Position numbers and translations under genes: made by a program. 64,000 nt of DNA. Origin: JAEUJM01 sp041918615 (GTDB taxonomy: Bacteria > Actinomycetota > Acidimicrobiia > Acidimicrobiales > DATDAH01). Below are positions 48,675 to 58,226 of this stretch, piece after piece; within the stretch, counting starts at the first letter, position 1; every line of letters starts with the position of its first letter. The notes below the pieces were generated by a model. It saw only the letters and a program-made list of their open reading frames with translations, was not told the DNA's origin and made no database searches. The DNA lies in the NCBI GenBank assembly GCA_041918615.1, contig JAYRVH010000025.1, positions 62,001 to 126,000 on the forward strand, written 5' to 3'.

Positions 48675-49267
48675 GCCTCTTCCCGGTCGCCGACGGCGGG
48701 ACCGACGAGGAGTTCGAGGACCTGCCGCCCGACCCAGCGTCGGAGTCCCAGGCTCGCTCGACCCTTCACGGCAAGGAGTTCGACGCCCTCGCGCTGGCCT
48801 TCGTGGCGGACATGGGAGCCACGGTCGTCGAGCGCTACGTGAAGATCGACCACTACCCGCTCGATGCGCTCGTCGAGGGTGCCAACGGTCGGCGGTTCCT
48901 GATCGACGCCCGTGGCACCCCGGATCGCACCGACCGGCCCAAGGCCGGACTACGCCGTCAGGACACCATGCTCAAGTTCGGCTTCAAGGCGATGCGGCTG
49001 GCCCAGCGAGGGTGCCTCCACCCCCTGATCCTGGTGACGTCGCACATGCCCAGGGCGGGGTCGTCGTCGGAGTTCCTGCTCTCGGAGCTGAACGACGTGC
49101 TCCTCGACGCCGTGCCGATCGTGGGCGACCTGCCCGGCCGACAGCGCCTGCACCACTACTTCACGACCGACGAGCCGATCGCGCCACGACCGGCCCCATG
49201 GCGGGCGGTGCAACTCGGCTTCGATCCCGCAACCCTCGATCTCGATGAGACGAGCCCCGATGCGTGA
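48671..49267 (+). CDS. Nuclease-like domain protein homologous to the methyltransferase C-terminus
   Basis: A 198-aa protein. Residues 33-130 look like a PD-(D/E)XK-type fold: HGKEFDALALAFVADMG, YPLDALVEGANGRRFLIDARG, then GLRRQDTMLKFGFKA, and HPLILVTSHMPRAG. The canonical E-x-K is replaced by D-x-R. The same order occurs in the C-terminal domain of the methyltransferase at 50224 (GKEWWFDVSG, GLQRTDTLWKAIGRA, PRYVLLTTNAPRKG), so the two are homologous. Second gene of the MerR-like operon; overlaps the genes on both sides. Activity unproven. Confidence 0.7.
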   Translation: MSLFPVADGGTDEEFEDLPPDPASESQARSTLHGKEFDALALAFVADMGATVVERYVKIDHYPLDALVEGANGRRFLIDARGTPDRTDRPKAGLRRQDTMLKFGFKAMRLAQRGCLHPLILVTSHMPRAGSSSEFLLSELNDVLLDAVPIVGDLPGRQRLHHYFTTDEPIAPRPAPWRAVQLGFDPATLDLDETSPDA

Positions 49268-49838
49268 GCGCCGCAGCTCCGACTGGGTGATCGACCTCAA
49301 CGGTCGCCATGGCATCGAGGCCCAGGTCGAGCACGCGCTGGTGGCGCACCGGTCGCTCACCTTGTTGCGGGCCTCGACCAACGCGTTCGACCGCCTCGAC
49401 TTCCAGGTCCTGAGCGCCGCCGAGCAGCTCGTCCAGATCGAGCTCAAGGCCAAGCGCCAGCCGTTGTCGGCGGGCTGGCGGCAGCTCCGCCCCGAAGTGG
49501 CGCCGCAGGACCTGTTCGTGCTCGACGAGTTGGCCTTGCGCAAGATCGTCGACGCCGGCCGCTATGCCTTCCTGCTCGTGCGTGACATCCCCCAGGCCCG
49601 GTGGCTGCTCTGGACGGTGGGGGACCTGCTGGTGGCCAGCCGGTCGCGCCACGCCCGCAGCCTCGACCGGGGCTCGGGGACCCACGTCAAAGGCAAGCTC
49701 CTGTTCGACCTGAGCGAGGCCGGGCTCGCCACGAGCGACCTGGGCGAGGCCCTCGACGCCGTGTGTCGCACCACGGGGCGCCTCGACGCCTGGTGGAGCG
49801 ACATCGCCCCCTGGCCCGCCCTCGACGCCACCGCCTGA
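49260..49838 (+). CDS. PD-(D/E)XK nuclease-fold protein
   Basis: A 192-aa protein from the ATG at 49260, which overlaps the previous stop; ATG 49245 is possible. It begins DWVIDLNGRHGIEAQVEHALVAH, then has FDRLDFQV and LVQIELKAKRQPLS. Asp47 followed by E61-L-K63 matches the D...ExK core of restriction-endonuclease-like nucleases with an intact active site. The remainder (YAFLLVRDIPQARWLLWTVGDLL) is alpha/beta. Third gene of the operon. Specific role unknown, but the neighbours suggest DNA processing or defence. Confidence 0.7.
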   Translation: MRERRSSDWVIDLNGRHGIEAQVEHALVAHRSLTLLRASTNAFDRLDFQVLSAAEQLVQIELKAKRQPLSAGWRQLRPEVAPQDLFVLDELALRKIVDAGRYAFLLVRDIPQARWLLWTVGDLLVASRSRHARSLDRGSGTHVKGKLLFDLSEAGLATSDLGEALDAVCRTTGRLDAWWSDIAPWPALDATA

Positions 49839-49856
49839 GCGGGGGCCAGGCTCGGT

Positions 49857-50216
49857 TCAGCCGGGTGTGGGTGGATCCTGGAAGAGCGGGGTGAGGCGCA
49901 GCTCGAAGTCGGCGAACGTGCGGTCGAGGCGCTCGTCGGTCCACACGTGCTCGTCGTCGTAGCCGTCGACCACGTTGTCCGTGGCGCCCATCCAGGCCAG
50001 GACGGCATCACCCCAGCGCTCCTCCAGGAGGGCCGCGCGGATGGTCTCGGCCGATACACCCACGGTCGCCGCCGGCGTCCGGGCCACGAGGTGGAGGGCG
50101 AGCAGGCGCCCCAGCACCTCGACGTTCTCGGCGAGGAACACCTGCGGCACGTCGCCCCGTACCACCCCGACCGCGATCCGGTTCGTGCGCTGGGGGAAGA
50201 GGTCTTCGCTCACCAT
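49857..50216 (-). CDS. Small unknown protein co-transcribed with the methyltransferase
   Basis: A 119-aa acidic protein, starting 7 nt after the methyltransferase stop. Its sequence reads RIAVGVVRGDVPQVFLAENVEVL, then AALLEERWGDAVLAWMGATDN, WTDERLDRTFADFELRL; mixed alpha/beta, no Cys. I do not recognise a family. Its only neighbours are DNA-modification and nuclease genes, so a modulating or targeting role is possible. It converges with the nuclease gene ending at 49838. Confidence 0.65.
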   Translation of the reverse strand: MVSEDLFPQRTNRIAVGVVRGDVPQVFLAENVEVLGRLLALHLVARTPAATVGVSAETIRAALLEERWGDAVLAWMGATDNVVDGYDDEHVWTDERLDRTFADFELRLTPLFQDPPTPG

Positions 50217-50223
50217 CGCGCGG

Positions 50224-51657
50224 TCAGCGACCGGGCTCGGCCGGTGCGTCCACGCCCAGCGCGCAGTCGCGGAGACGCCGCCAGTCGGCCTCGTTCAAGA
50301 GCTCGATGACCGCGTGGATGGGGCCGTTTGCGCCCACCACGTTGTTCAGGGCCTTGGCGCCGGCATTGCCCTTGCGGGGGGCGTTGGTGGTGAGGAGCAC
50401 ATAGCGGGGGCTCGGGTCCCGTGACGCGTGCACCACGGCGGCCCGGCCGATGGCCTTCCAGAGCGTGTCGGTGCGCTGGAGGCCGGGGCGGGCGCTGGTG
50501 AAGGCGCCCGAGACGTCGAACCACCACTCTTTGCCGTCCACGTCGACGGCGATGAAGTCGACCTCCACGCCGGCCGCGGTCTTGACGTCGTCGCGGATCT
50601 GGTCGAAGCCGCACTGCTCGAGCAGGGCCTTGGCGATGTCCTTGGCCTTGCGCCCCTCGCGCACGGCGCGGGCCATGGGGTCCTCGTCGTCCCCGGCGGC
50701 CTCGGGCACGGCCGGCAGGGTGATCGGGACGGGCCCGCGGTAGCGCTCGGCCCGGGTGTGCTCGCCCGCGATGCGCTCGTCGGCCAGGGCGATGTAGGCC
50801 TCGTCGGTGTCGTAGCCGACGTAGTGGCGGCCCACCCGCAGGGCGGCCACGGCGGTGCTGCCCGCTCCCATGAACGGGTCGAGGACGAGGTCGTCGGGGT
50901 AGGTGAACAGCTCGATCAGGCGCTTGGGCAGCTCGACGGGAAAGGGCGCGGGATGGCCGACCCGGCGAGCGCTCTCAGACGGGATCTCCCACAGGTCGGT
51001 GGTCATGTCCATGAAGTCGTCGGCCCACAGCAGGGCCTGGCCCGACTCGTTGACGGGCACGACGTCGCGGTCGTGGGCGGACACCGCACGGTCGAACCGG
51101 CCCTTGCTGGCGATGATCACCCGCTCGGTGAGGTCGCGTAGCACGGGATTGCTCGGCTTCTTGAACGAGCCCCAGGCACACGAGCCCGAGGCCCCCTTGC
51201 CCTTCCACCAGATGACCTCGCCCCGCAGCAGCAGGCGCAGCCGATCCTGGAGGATGGTGATGACGTCGGCCGACAGCGAGCGGTAGGGCTTGCGGCCCAG
51301 GTTGGCGACGTTGACGGCGATTCGCCCGCCCGGCTCGAGCGTGCGCACGCACTCGGCGAACACGTCTTCGAGCATCTGCAGGTAGTCGAGGTAGCTGGAG
51401 GGCACGTGGCCCTCGCCCAGTGCGAGCTCGTACTCCTTGCCCGCGAAGTAGGGCGGCGATGTGACCACCAGGGCCACCGAGCTGTCGACGATGGCGTCCA
51501 TGTGGCGAGAGTCGCCGTGCCAGACGCGGTCGACCTCGGGCTGGGTGGCGACCTCGGCGTCGGTGGAGATCGCGGGCGCCGTGAAGCGGCCGTAGAAGTC
51601 GGAGGCGTCGTGCGCCTCGCGCTTGCCCGCCCCGAAAGCGCTCGTGCTCGTGCCCAT
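50224..51657 (-). CDS. DNA methyltransferase fused to a nuclease-like C-terminal domain
   Basis: A 477-aa protein. It has the amino-methyltransferase catalytic motif TSPPYF (66-71) before the SAM motif DPFMGAGST (260-268), the order of the beta class (N4-cytosine or N6-adenine), with DLWEIP (222-227) between. Residues 341-465 form a separate domain: VEVDFIAVDVDGKEWWFDVSG, GLQRTDTLWKAIGRA and PRYVLLTTNAPRKG. This is homologous to the protein at 48671 and probably of PD-(D/E)XK descent. It may be a solitary methyltransferase or part of a restriction-like system with the facing genes. Confidence 0.85.
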   Translation of the reverse strand: MGTSTSAFGAGKREAHDASDFYGRFTAPAISTDAEVATQPEVDRVWHGDSRHMDAIVDSSVALVVTSPPYFAGKEYELALGEGHVPSSYLDYLQMLEDVFAECVRTLEPGGRIAVNVANLGRKPYRSLSADVITILQDRLRLLLRGEVIWWKGKGASGSCAWGSFKKPSNPVLRDLTERVIIASKGRFDRAVSAHDRDVVPVNESGQALLWADDFMDMTTDLWEIPSESARRVGHPAPFPVELPKRLIELFTYPDDLVLDPFMGAGSTAVAALRVGRHYVGYDTDEAYIALADERIAGEHTRAERYRGPVPITLPAVPEAAGDDEDPMARAVREGRKAKDIAKALLEQCGFDQIRDDVKTAAGVEVDFIAVDVDGKEWWFDVSGAFTSARPGLQRTDTLWKAIGRAAVVHASRDPSPRYVLLTTNAPRKGNAGAKALNNVVGANGPIHAVIELLNEADWRRLRDCALGVDAPAEPGR

Positions 51658-51710
51658 GGCCCGATCCTACCGAGGGGGTCTGACGGGCACGGTGTCCCGG
51701 GCGAGCCGGG

Positions 51711-52571
51711 TCAGGCGCCGACCCAGGCCTCGCTGCGGTCCCACAGCTCGCGGCCCAGGCCGGGCGTGGCGACGGGGCTGGGCGGGACGACCCGGCAGTG
51801 CTCGTCGACGTAGGCCCCGCTGTCGGCTTCGAGGCCCGGCTCCGTGACGCAGAAGATGGTGGGCGCAGCACCCTCCGCCGGCGCCTTGAGGCGCATGACC
51901 CGCCGGAACACCGCGTAGATCGGGCCGGGCATGCGGCGCCACACGTCGGTGTGGACGGGGCCCGGGTCGGTGGCGAACACCGCGACCTCGGCCGGATCGA
52001 CCCGATCGGCCAGCTGCTGGGTGAACAGGACGTTGGCCAGCTTCGACACGCTGTATTCGCGCATCCCGACCAGGCTTCGGGTCGGTCGCCGGACCGTGTC
52101 GAAGTCGATGCCCGAGGCGTCGAAGTGGCTGCCGCTGGCCACGTTGACGACCCGGGACGGGCCCGATTCGCGCAGGCGGTCGAGCAGCAGGGTCGTGAAC
52201 AGGAAGTGGCCCAGGTGGTTGGTGCCGAAGGCCAGCTCGAACCCGTCGGTGGTCTGGCCCCGTTGGCCGGCCAGGCCGGCGTTGTTCACCAGTACGTGCA
52301 GGGGGCGGTCGGTGGACAGCAGCTCGTCGGCGGCATGCCGTACCGATGCCAGGTCGCCCAGGTCGAGGGCCAGGAAGTCGATGGTGTCGTTGCCCGATGT
52401 GGCCCGCAGGTCGTCGATGACCGGCCGCGCCTTGGCCTCGCTGCGACAGGCCAGGATGAGCTCCGCCCCACGCCCGGCCAGGTCGGCCGCGGTGGCCTTT
52501 CCGATGCCGGTGTTGGCGCCGGTGATCACCACCACCCGGCCGGTGACGTCGACCTGCTCCTCCGTCGTCAT
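51711..52571 (-). CDS. Short-chain dehydrogenase/reductase
   Basis: A 286-aa SDR. The nucleotide motif is TGANTGIGKATAADL (residues 17-31), with NNAG in HVLVNNAGLAG, Ser in VNVASGSHF, and the Tyr-Lys pair in REYSVSKLANVLFTQQL. The pattern, including the ACRS after the second strand, is of the retinol-dehydrogenase/protochlorophyllide-reductase-like branch common in actinobacteria. Substrate unknown. Divergent from the LOG-family gene. Confidence 0.92.
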   Translation of the reverse strand: MTTEEQVDVTGRVVVITGANTGIGKATAADLAGRGAELILACRSEAKARPVIDDLRATSGNDTIDFLALDLGDLASVRHAADELLSTDRPLHVLVNNAGLAGQRGQTTDGFELAFGTNHLGHFLFTTLLLDRLRESGPSRVVNVASGSHFDASGIDFDTVRRPTRSLVGMREYSVSKLANVLFTQQLADRVDPAEVAVFATDPGPVHTDVWRRMPGPIYAVFRRVMRLKAPAEGAAPTIFCVTEPGLEADSGAYVDEHCRVVPPSPVATPGLGRELWDRSEAWVGA

Positions 52572-52670
52572 CGCCGCCCTCCCGTTGGCCCTGCCGGCAC
52601 GCGAACCCTAACGGGCGGTGCGTGCGCGTCCCAGGAGCGGGCTCATGCACCGGCGGCGTAGCGTCGGCGG

Positions 52671-53261
52671 ATGTCCGAGCTGTCGGCGGTGGGTGTGTTC
52701 TGTGGTTCGTCGACCGGGCATGACCCCCGGCATGTGGAGCAGGCCCGCGCACTGGGCGCGGCGCTGGCCGATCGGGGCATCGCCCTCGTCTACGGCGGCG
52801 GCCAGGTCGGGCTGATGGGCGCGACCGCGGATGCCTGCCTCGCCGGGGGCGGGCGGGTGATCGGGGTCATCCCCCAGAAGTTGTTCGCCCGTGAGGTCGT
52901 GCACCCGGGCCTTCACGAGCTGCACGAGGTCGCCTCGATGCACGAGCGCAAGGCCCTGATGTACGACCACAGCGACGGCTTCATCGCCCTGCCCGGTGGC
53001 CTGGGCACCCTCGACGAGCTGGCCGAGGTGGCCACCTGGTCCCAGCTGGGGCTGCACGCGAAGGCCCTTGTGCTGCTCGACGTCGACGGCTTCTGGGACC
53101 CGTTCGTGGCACTGCTCGACCAGATGGTGGCCGCCGGGTTCCTGCTGTCCCGGAACCGGGCCCTGATCCTGCGAGCCGGGTCGGTGGACGAGGCGCTGGC
53201 CAAACTGGCCGACGCCCGCCCCGAGGACGTCGAGCCCTGGATCGGTCGAGGCGACCGCTGA
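52671..53261 (+). CDS. LOG-family protein (TIGR00730; nucleotide 5'-monophosphate phosphoribohydrolase type)
   Basis: A 196-aa Rossmann-like protein. It has VGVFCGSSTG, ALVYGGGQVGLMGATADACLAGGGRVIGVIP, MHERKALMYDHSDGFIALPGGLGTLDELAEVATWSQLG. The PGGxGTxxE motif is complete. Family members release the base from cytokinin or other nucleoside monophosphates; some were once called lysine decarboxylases. Probably a cytosolic nucleotide-salvage or detoxification enzyme. Confidence 0.92.
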   Translation: MSELSAVGVFCGSSTGHDPRHVEQARALGAALADRGIALVYGGGQVGLMGATADACLAGGGRVIGVIPQKLFAREVVHPGLHELHEVASMHERKALMYDHSDGFIALPGGLGTLDELAEVATWSQLGLHAKALVLLDVDGFWDPFVALLDQMVAAGFLLSRNRALILRAGSVDEALAKLADARPEDVEPWIGRGDR

Positions 53262-53315
53262 CGCTGCTGTGGTCAGGTGCACCCGGTCCGGCCGGGTGCG
53301 CGATCACGGGCACCG

Positions 53316-53987
53316 TCATCGGGGCGGGATGGCCCAGTCGACGGGCTCGCGACCGGCGGCGATCAGCGCCTCGTTGGCACGAGAGAACGGGCGGCTGCCG
53401 AAGAACCCGTTGTGGGCCGACAGGGGAGAGGGGTGCGCGGACTCGATGATCACGTGACGGCTGGTGTCGATCAACGCTTTCTTCCTTCGGGCGGCGGCGC
53501 CCCACAGGATGAACACCACCCGCTCGGGCTTGTCGTCGACAGCCGAGATCACCTGGTCGGTGAAGGTCTCCCACCCCTTGCCCTGGTGCGAGGCCGCCTG
53601 GCGCGCCCGAACCGTGAGGGTGGTGTTGAGCAGCAGGACCCCCTGGCGGCTCCAGGCGTCGAGGCAACCATGGTCGGGGGGGTCGATGCCCAGGTCGGAC
53701 CGGAGCTCGGCGTGGATGTTCTTCAGCGACGGCGGCACGGTCACACCTGGCCGCACCGAGAAGCAGAGGCCGTGCGCCTGGCCGGGGCCGTGGTAGGGGT
53801 CCTGGCCGAGGATCACCACCTTCACCGATTCGTAGGGGGTGAGGTGCAGGGCCGCGAAGACCTCTTCGTGCGGCGGGAAGACCTGGTGGCGGGCGCGTTC
53901 GTCGGCCACGAACCGTTGGAGCTCGCCCCAGTAGGGCTCGGCGAGCTCGGCGCGGAGGACAGGGTTCCAGTCGGTCTTCGGCGCCAT
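53316..53987 (-). CDS. ung: Uracil-DNA glycosylase, family 1
   Basis: A 223-aa repair enzyme from the ATG at 53987. It has the water-activating motif VVILGQDPYHGPGQAHGLCFSV with Asp and His, NTTLTVRARQAASHQGKGWETFT, FILWGAAARRKKALI, and the DNA-intercalation loop HPSPLSAHNGFFGSRPF. All family-1 motifs are intact. It removes uracil from DNA, which matters in a GC-rich genome prone to cytosine deamination. Divergent from pgi. Confidence 0.96.
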   Translation of the reverse strand: MAPKTDWNPVLRAELAEPYWGELQRFVADERARHQVFPPHEEVFAALHLTPYESVKVVILGQDPYHGPGQAHGLCFSVRPGVTVPPSLKNIHAELRSDLGIDPPDHGCLDAWSRQGVLLLNTTLTVRARQAASHQGKGWETFTDQVISAVDDKPERVVFILWGAAARRKKALIDTSRHVIIESAHPSPLSAHNGFFGSRPFSRANEALIAAGREPVDWAIPPR

Positions 53988-54058
53988 CGACCCAGAAGCT
54001 AACCCGGCCCTGGCCGAGGGAAGTACGGTCGACTGGCCGACGGCGAAAGGACGGTCCA

Positions 54059-55624
54059 TTGGAGTGGCTGAACACCCGTGAGGGCGAGCGTCTCGGCGCG
54101 TTGGGGCCGGCGGTCGACGCCACCATCGCCGATCTCGTCGCCCGTGACGCGGTCACCCGCATCTGGTCGGGCGACCACACGCTCTGGCAGGACGACCCCG
54201 TCGAGGTTGCCGACCGCCTCGGGTGGCTCCGCGTGGGGCCCGAGGTCGCCGCCGGGCACGTGGCGCTCGACACGTTCGCCGCCGACGCCTTCGCCGGGGG
54301 GTTCGTCGACGTCCTGGTGATGGGCATGGGCGGCTCGAGCCTCTTCCCCGAGGTCGTGGCGGCCACCTTCGGGGGCCCCGACGACCGTCCGCGGCTGTCG
54401 GTGCTCGACAGCACCGACCCCGCGGCCGTCCGTCGCACCGAAGCGGCGCTCGACCTCGATCACACGCTCTTCATCGCCTCGTCGAAGTCGGGCTCGACCC
54501 TCGAGACCACGAGTCACCTCGCGTACTTCTGGGACAAGGTCGGGCGGCCCGAGCAGTTCGCGGTGATCACCGACGGCGGGTCCGACCTCGAGGCCCATGC
54601 CCGCGAGCTCGACTTCCGCCACGTGTTCCTCAACCGCCCCGACATCGGCGGCCGCTACTCGGCCCTGTCGTACTTCGGCATCGTGCCGGCCGCGGTGGCG
54701 GGCGTCGACTACCTGCGCCTCCTCCGTGCCGCGGACGTGCTCGCCGCCCAGCTCGCCCCGGGCGCCGACCCCTACCGTCATCCCGGGCTCCGCCTGGGCG
54801 CGGTGCTGGCGGCCGCGGCCAAGGCCGGACGCGACAAGCTCACTCTGCTGCTCGACCCCGACATCGCCACCTTCGGCCTGTGGCTCGAGCAGCTCGTGGC
54901 CGAGTCCACCGGCAAGGGCGGGACGGGCGTGATCCCGGTCGCCGGCGAGGCGGTGGCCGACGACCTGTCGGCCTACGGCGACGACCGCCTGTTCGTGGCG
55001 GTGGGCTGGCACCCGGCCCTCGACGAGCTCGCCGACGCGGGGCACCCGGTGGTCGAGCTGCCCTACGAGAACGCCTACGGGCTCGGGGCCCAGGTGCTGC
55101 TCTGGGAGTTCGCCACCGCGGTCTGCGGCGCCGCGCTCGCCATCAACCCGTTCGACCAGCCCAACGTGGCCGAGGCCAAGGCGGCCACCCAGCTGGTGCT
55201 CGACGCCGGCGACCCGCCGGTGATCGCCGCCGAGCCCCTCGGCGGGCTGCTCGCCCAGGTGCGCCCTGGCGACTACCTGGCCATCCAGGCCTACGTCGAC
55301 CCCGACAGCCCGGTGGTCGCCGGGCTCGAGCGGGCCCGCCTCGCGCTGCGCGACCGGCTGGGCATCGCCACCACGCTCGGCATCGGGCCCCGCTTCCTGC
55401 ACTCCACGGGCCAGCTGCACAAGGGCGGACCGCCCACCGGCGTGTTCGCGCAGGTGGTCGATGATGTCGCCGCACCCGGTCGGGGCGACCTGGCCATACC
55501 GGGCCGGCCGTTCGGCTTCGGCACCCTGCTCGCCGCGCAGGCCGCGGGCGACCTGGCCACGCTGCGAACCCACGGCCTGCGCGCCGCCCGGGTCTCGATG
55601 CAGGACCTGCTGGCGGCCCCTTGA
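54059..55624 (+). CDS. pgi: Glucose-6-phosphate isomerase (divergent actinobacterial type)
   Basis: A 521-aa SIS-fold protein, TTG start with AAAGGA upstream. The sugar-phosphate loops are VLVMGMGGSSLFPEVVAATFG and FIASSKSGSTLETTSHLAYFWDKVG. Further segments are RYSALSYFGIVPAAVAGVD and GTGVIPVAGE. It differs from classical Pgi and matches the isomerase half of transaldolase/Pgi fusions known in actinobacteria; the transaldolase half is not present here. The neighbours gnd and zwf support a role joining glycolysis to the pentose phosphate route. Confidence 0.85.
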   Translation: MEWLNTREGERLGALGPAVDATIADLVARDAVTRIWSGDHTLWQDDPVEVADRLGWLRVGPEVAAGHVALDTFAADAFAGGFVDVLVMGMGGSSLFPEVVAATFGGPDDRPRLSVLDSTDPAAVRRTEAALDLDHTLFIASSKSGSTLETTSHLAYFWDKVGRPEQFAVITDGGSDLEAHARELDFRHVFLNRPDIGGRYSALSYFGIVPAAVAGVDYLRLLRAADVLAAQLAPGADPYRHPGLRLGAVLAAAAKAGRDKLTLLLDPDIATFGLWLEQLVAESTGKGGTGVIPVAGEAVADDLSAYGDDRLFVAVGWHPALDELADAGHPVVELPYENAYGLGAQVLLWEFATAVCGAALAINPFDQPNVAEAKAATQLVLDAGDPPVIAAEPLGGLLAQVRPGDYLAIQAYVDPDSPVVAGLERARLALRDRLGIATTLGIGPRFLHSTGQLHKGGPPTGVFAQVVDDVAAPGRGDLAIPGRPFGFGTLLAAQAAGDLATLRTHGLRAARVSMQDLLAAP

Positions 55625-55748
55625 CGCGGCTCGGTGATGAGCTTCAGCGAGGAGCCAGGACGGAGCGATGAGCGATGAGCCTGACGGCGCGGCGAGCGAT
55701 GAGCGAAGTGCAATGGAGAGCGTGAACCGCACGCTGCGGTGAGCGAGG

Positions 55749-55812
55749 GAAGAGCAGACAGGGCGCGATGAGCGATGAGCGAAGAGCAGACAGGGCGCGA
55801 TGAGCGATGAGC
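55749..55812 (+). repeat. Two 32-bp tandem repeats before gnd
   Basis: The units are 55749-55780 and 55781-55812, identical, each beginning GAAGAGCAGACAGGGCGCGA and ending in ATGAGCGATGAGC motifs. Related GAGCGATGAGCGATGAGC sequence also occurs at 55663-55680. The block fills the pgi-gnd gap and ends just before the gnd start. Confidence 0.9.
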
Positions 55813-55820
55813 GAAGAACC

Positions 55821-56700
<880 letters not shown>

Positions 56701-56708
<8 letters not shown>

Positions 56709-58122
56709 GGTGCCCGAACGGGAGCGGGAGATGAGCGGCGCGCTGGTATTGTTCGGCGCCACCGGCGACCTGGCGAAGAAGAAGATCTTCCCCGCCCTCT
56801 ACCGCCTGGCCCTCGCCGGCCGGATCGACGTCCCCGTGATCGGGGTCGCCACACGCGAATGGGACGACGACCGCCTTCGGGCCTACGCCCGGGAGTCGGT
56901 CGAAGCGAGGAACGACACGATCGACGAGGCGGTCTGGTCGCAGCTCGCGGCCAAGATCAGCTACGTCAGCGGCGACTACCGGGAGTCGGGCACCTTCACG
57001 GCGCTGGCGGCCAAGATGACGACCTGCGAGCGACCCCTCTTCTACCTCAGCATCCCGCCCATCCTGTTCGACGACGTGATCGAAGGCCTGGCGGGGGTCG
57101 GGCTCAACAAGGGCGCCCGGGTCGTGGTGGAGAAGCCGTTCGGGCGCGACCTCGAATCGGCACGCGAGCTCAACGAGGTGGTGCACAAGGCCTTCCCCGA
57201 GCGGTCGGTGTTCCGCATCGACCACTTCCTCGGCAAGGAGGCGGTGGAGAACCTGCTGATCTTCCGGTTCGCCAACTCGATGCTCGAGCCCGTGTGGAAC
57301 CGCAACTTCATCTCGAACGTGCAGATAACCATGGCCGAGGACTTCGGCGTGGAGGGACGCGGCAAGTTCTACGACAACGTCGGGGCGCTACGCGACGTCG
57401 TGCAGAACCACCTTCTGCTCATCGTGGCCTTGCTGGCCATGGAGCCACCCGTCGACTCGGACGCGGACGCGCTGCGCGACGAGTACCACCGGATCTTCCG
57501 CCAGATGCGCGCCTTCGACCCGGCGCACGTGGTGCGGGGCCAGTACCACGGCTATCCCGACGAGGAAGGGGTGCAGGCGGGATCGGACACCGAGACCTTC
57601 ATCGCCCTCAAGTTCGAGATCGACTCGTGGCGATGGGCGGGGGTGCCGTGGCTCATCCGCACCGGCAAGGACCTCGGCGTGACCGCCACCGAGGCCGTGG
57701 TGCAGTTCAACGCACCGCCGCGCCTGCTGTTCGCCGACGAGGATGTCCGCCCCTCCCCCAACCACCTGCGCTTTCGGCTCGGCGCCAACGACGGCGTCAC
57801 CCTGCACGTCCACAGCAAGGCACCGGGCGAGGCCCTCGTCACCCAGTCGACCGACCTCGACGTCGACTACGAGCACGTCTTCGGGATGCGCCAGGAGGCC
57901 TACGAGCGGCTCATCGGCGACGCGCTCGAGGGCAACGCCCGGCGCTTCGGGCGCGAGGACTCGCTCGAGCAGCAGTGGCGGATCGTCGATCCGCTGCTCT
58001 CGGACGACCTGCCCGAGGTGAGGCTCTACGACCGCGGCACCATGGGCCCCGCGGAGGCCGACGCGCTGGCCGCGCCCTACGGCGGCTGGCACGACCCGCT
58101 GCCGCCCCCGCCACCTCCCTGA
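56701..58122 (+). CDS. zwf: Glucose-6-phosphate 1-dehydrogenase
   Basis: A 473-aa enzyme, GTG start overlapping gnd by 8 nt. It has the nucleotide loop LVLFGATGDLAKKKIFPALYRL, the substrate motif RIDHFLGKEAVENLL with the catalytic His and Lys, EKPFGRDLESARELN, and WAGVPWLIRTGK. Standard length, ending in a poly-Pro tail. It opens the oxidative pentose phosphate pathway and supplies NADPH, so pgi-gnd-zwf form a functional set. Confidence 0.96.
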
Positions 58123-58143
58123 GCGCCGGAGTCCCCGGGGATA

Positions 58144-58183
58144 TCTTGGTGTTTTTCCCCGATCCGGGGGGCTTTCACCAAGA
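58144..58183. terminator. Bidirectional nested stem-loop between zwf and the reductase gene
   Basis: TCTTGGTG (58144-58151) pairs with CACCAAGA (58176-58183), and inside it CCCCG (58157-58161) pairs with CGGGG (58165-58169). A TTTTT tract lies within the left arm, which suits termination on the minus strand after transcription of the convergent gene. Confidence 0.7.
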
Positions 58184-58226
58184 ATTCCGGAGGGTAGGGG
58201 GCCGTGGCGCGGCCCGACGCGACGGT

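Noticed and set aside
55661..55815. The repeat block before gnd as a CRISPR array
   Set aside because: The units are directly tandem with no unique spacers and no cas genes are near.
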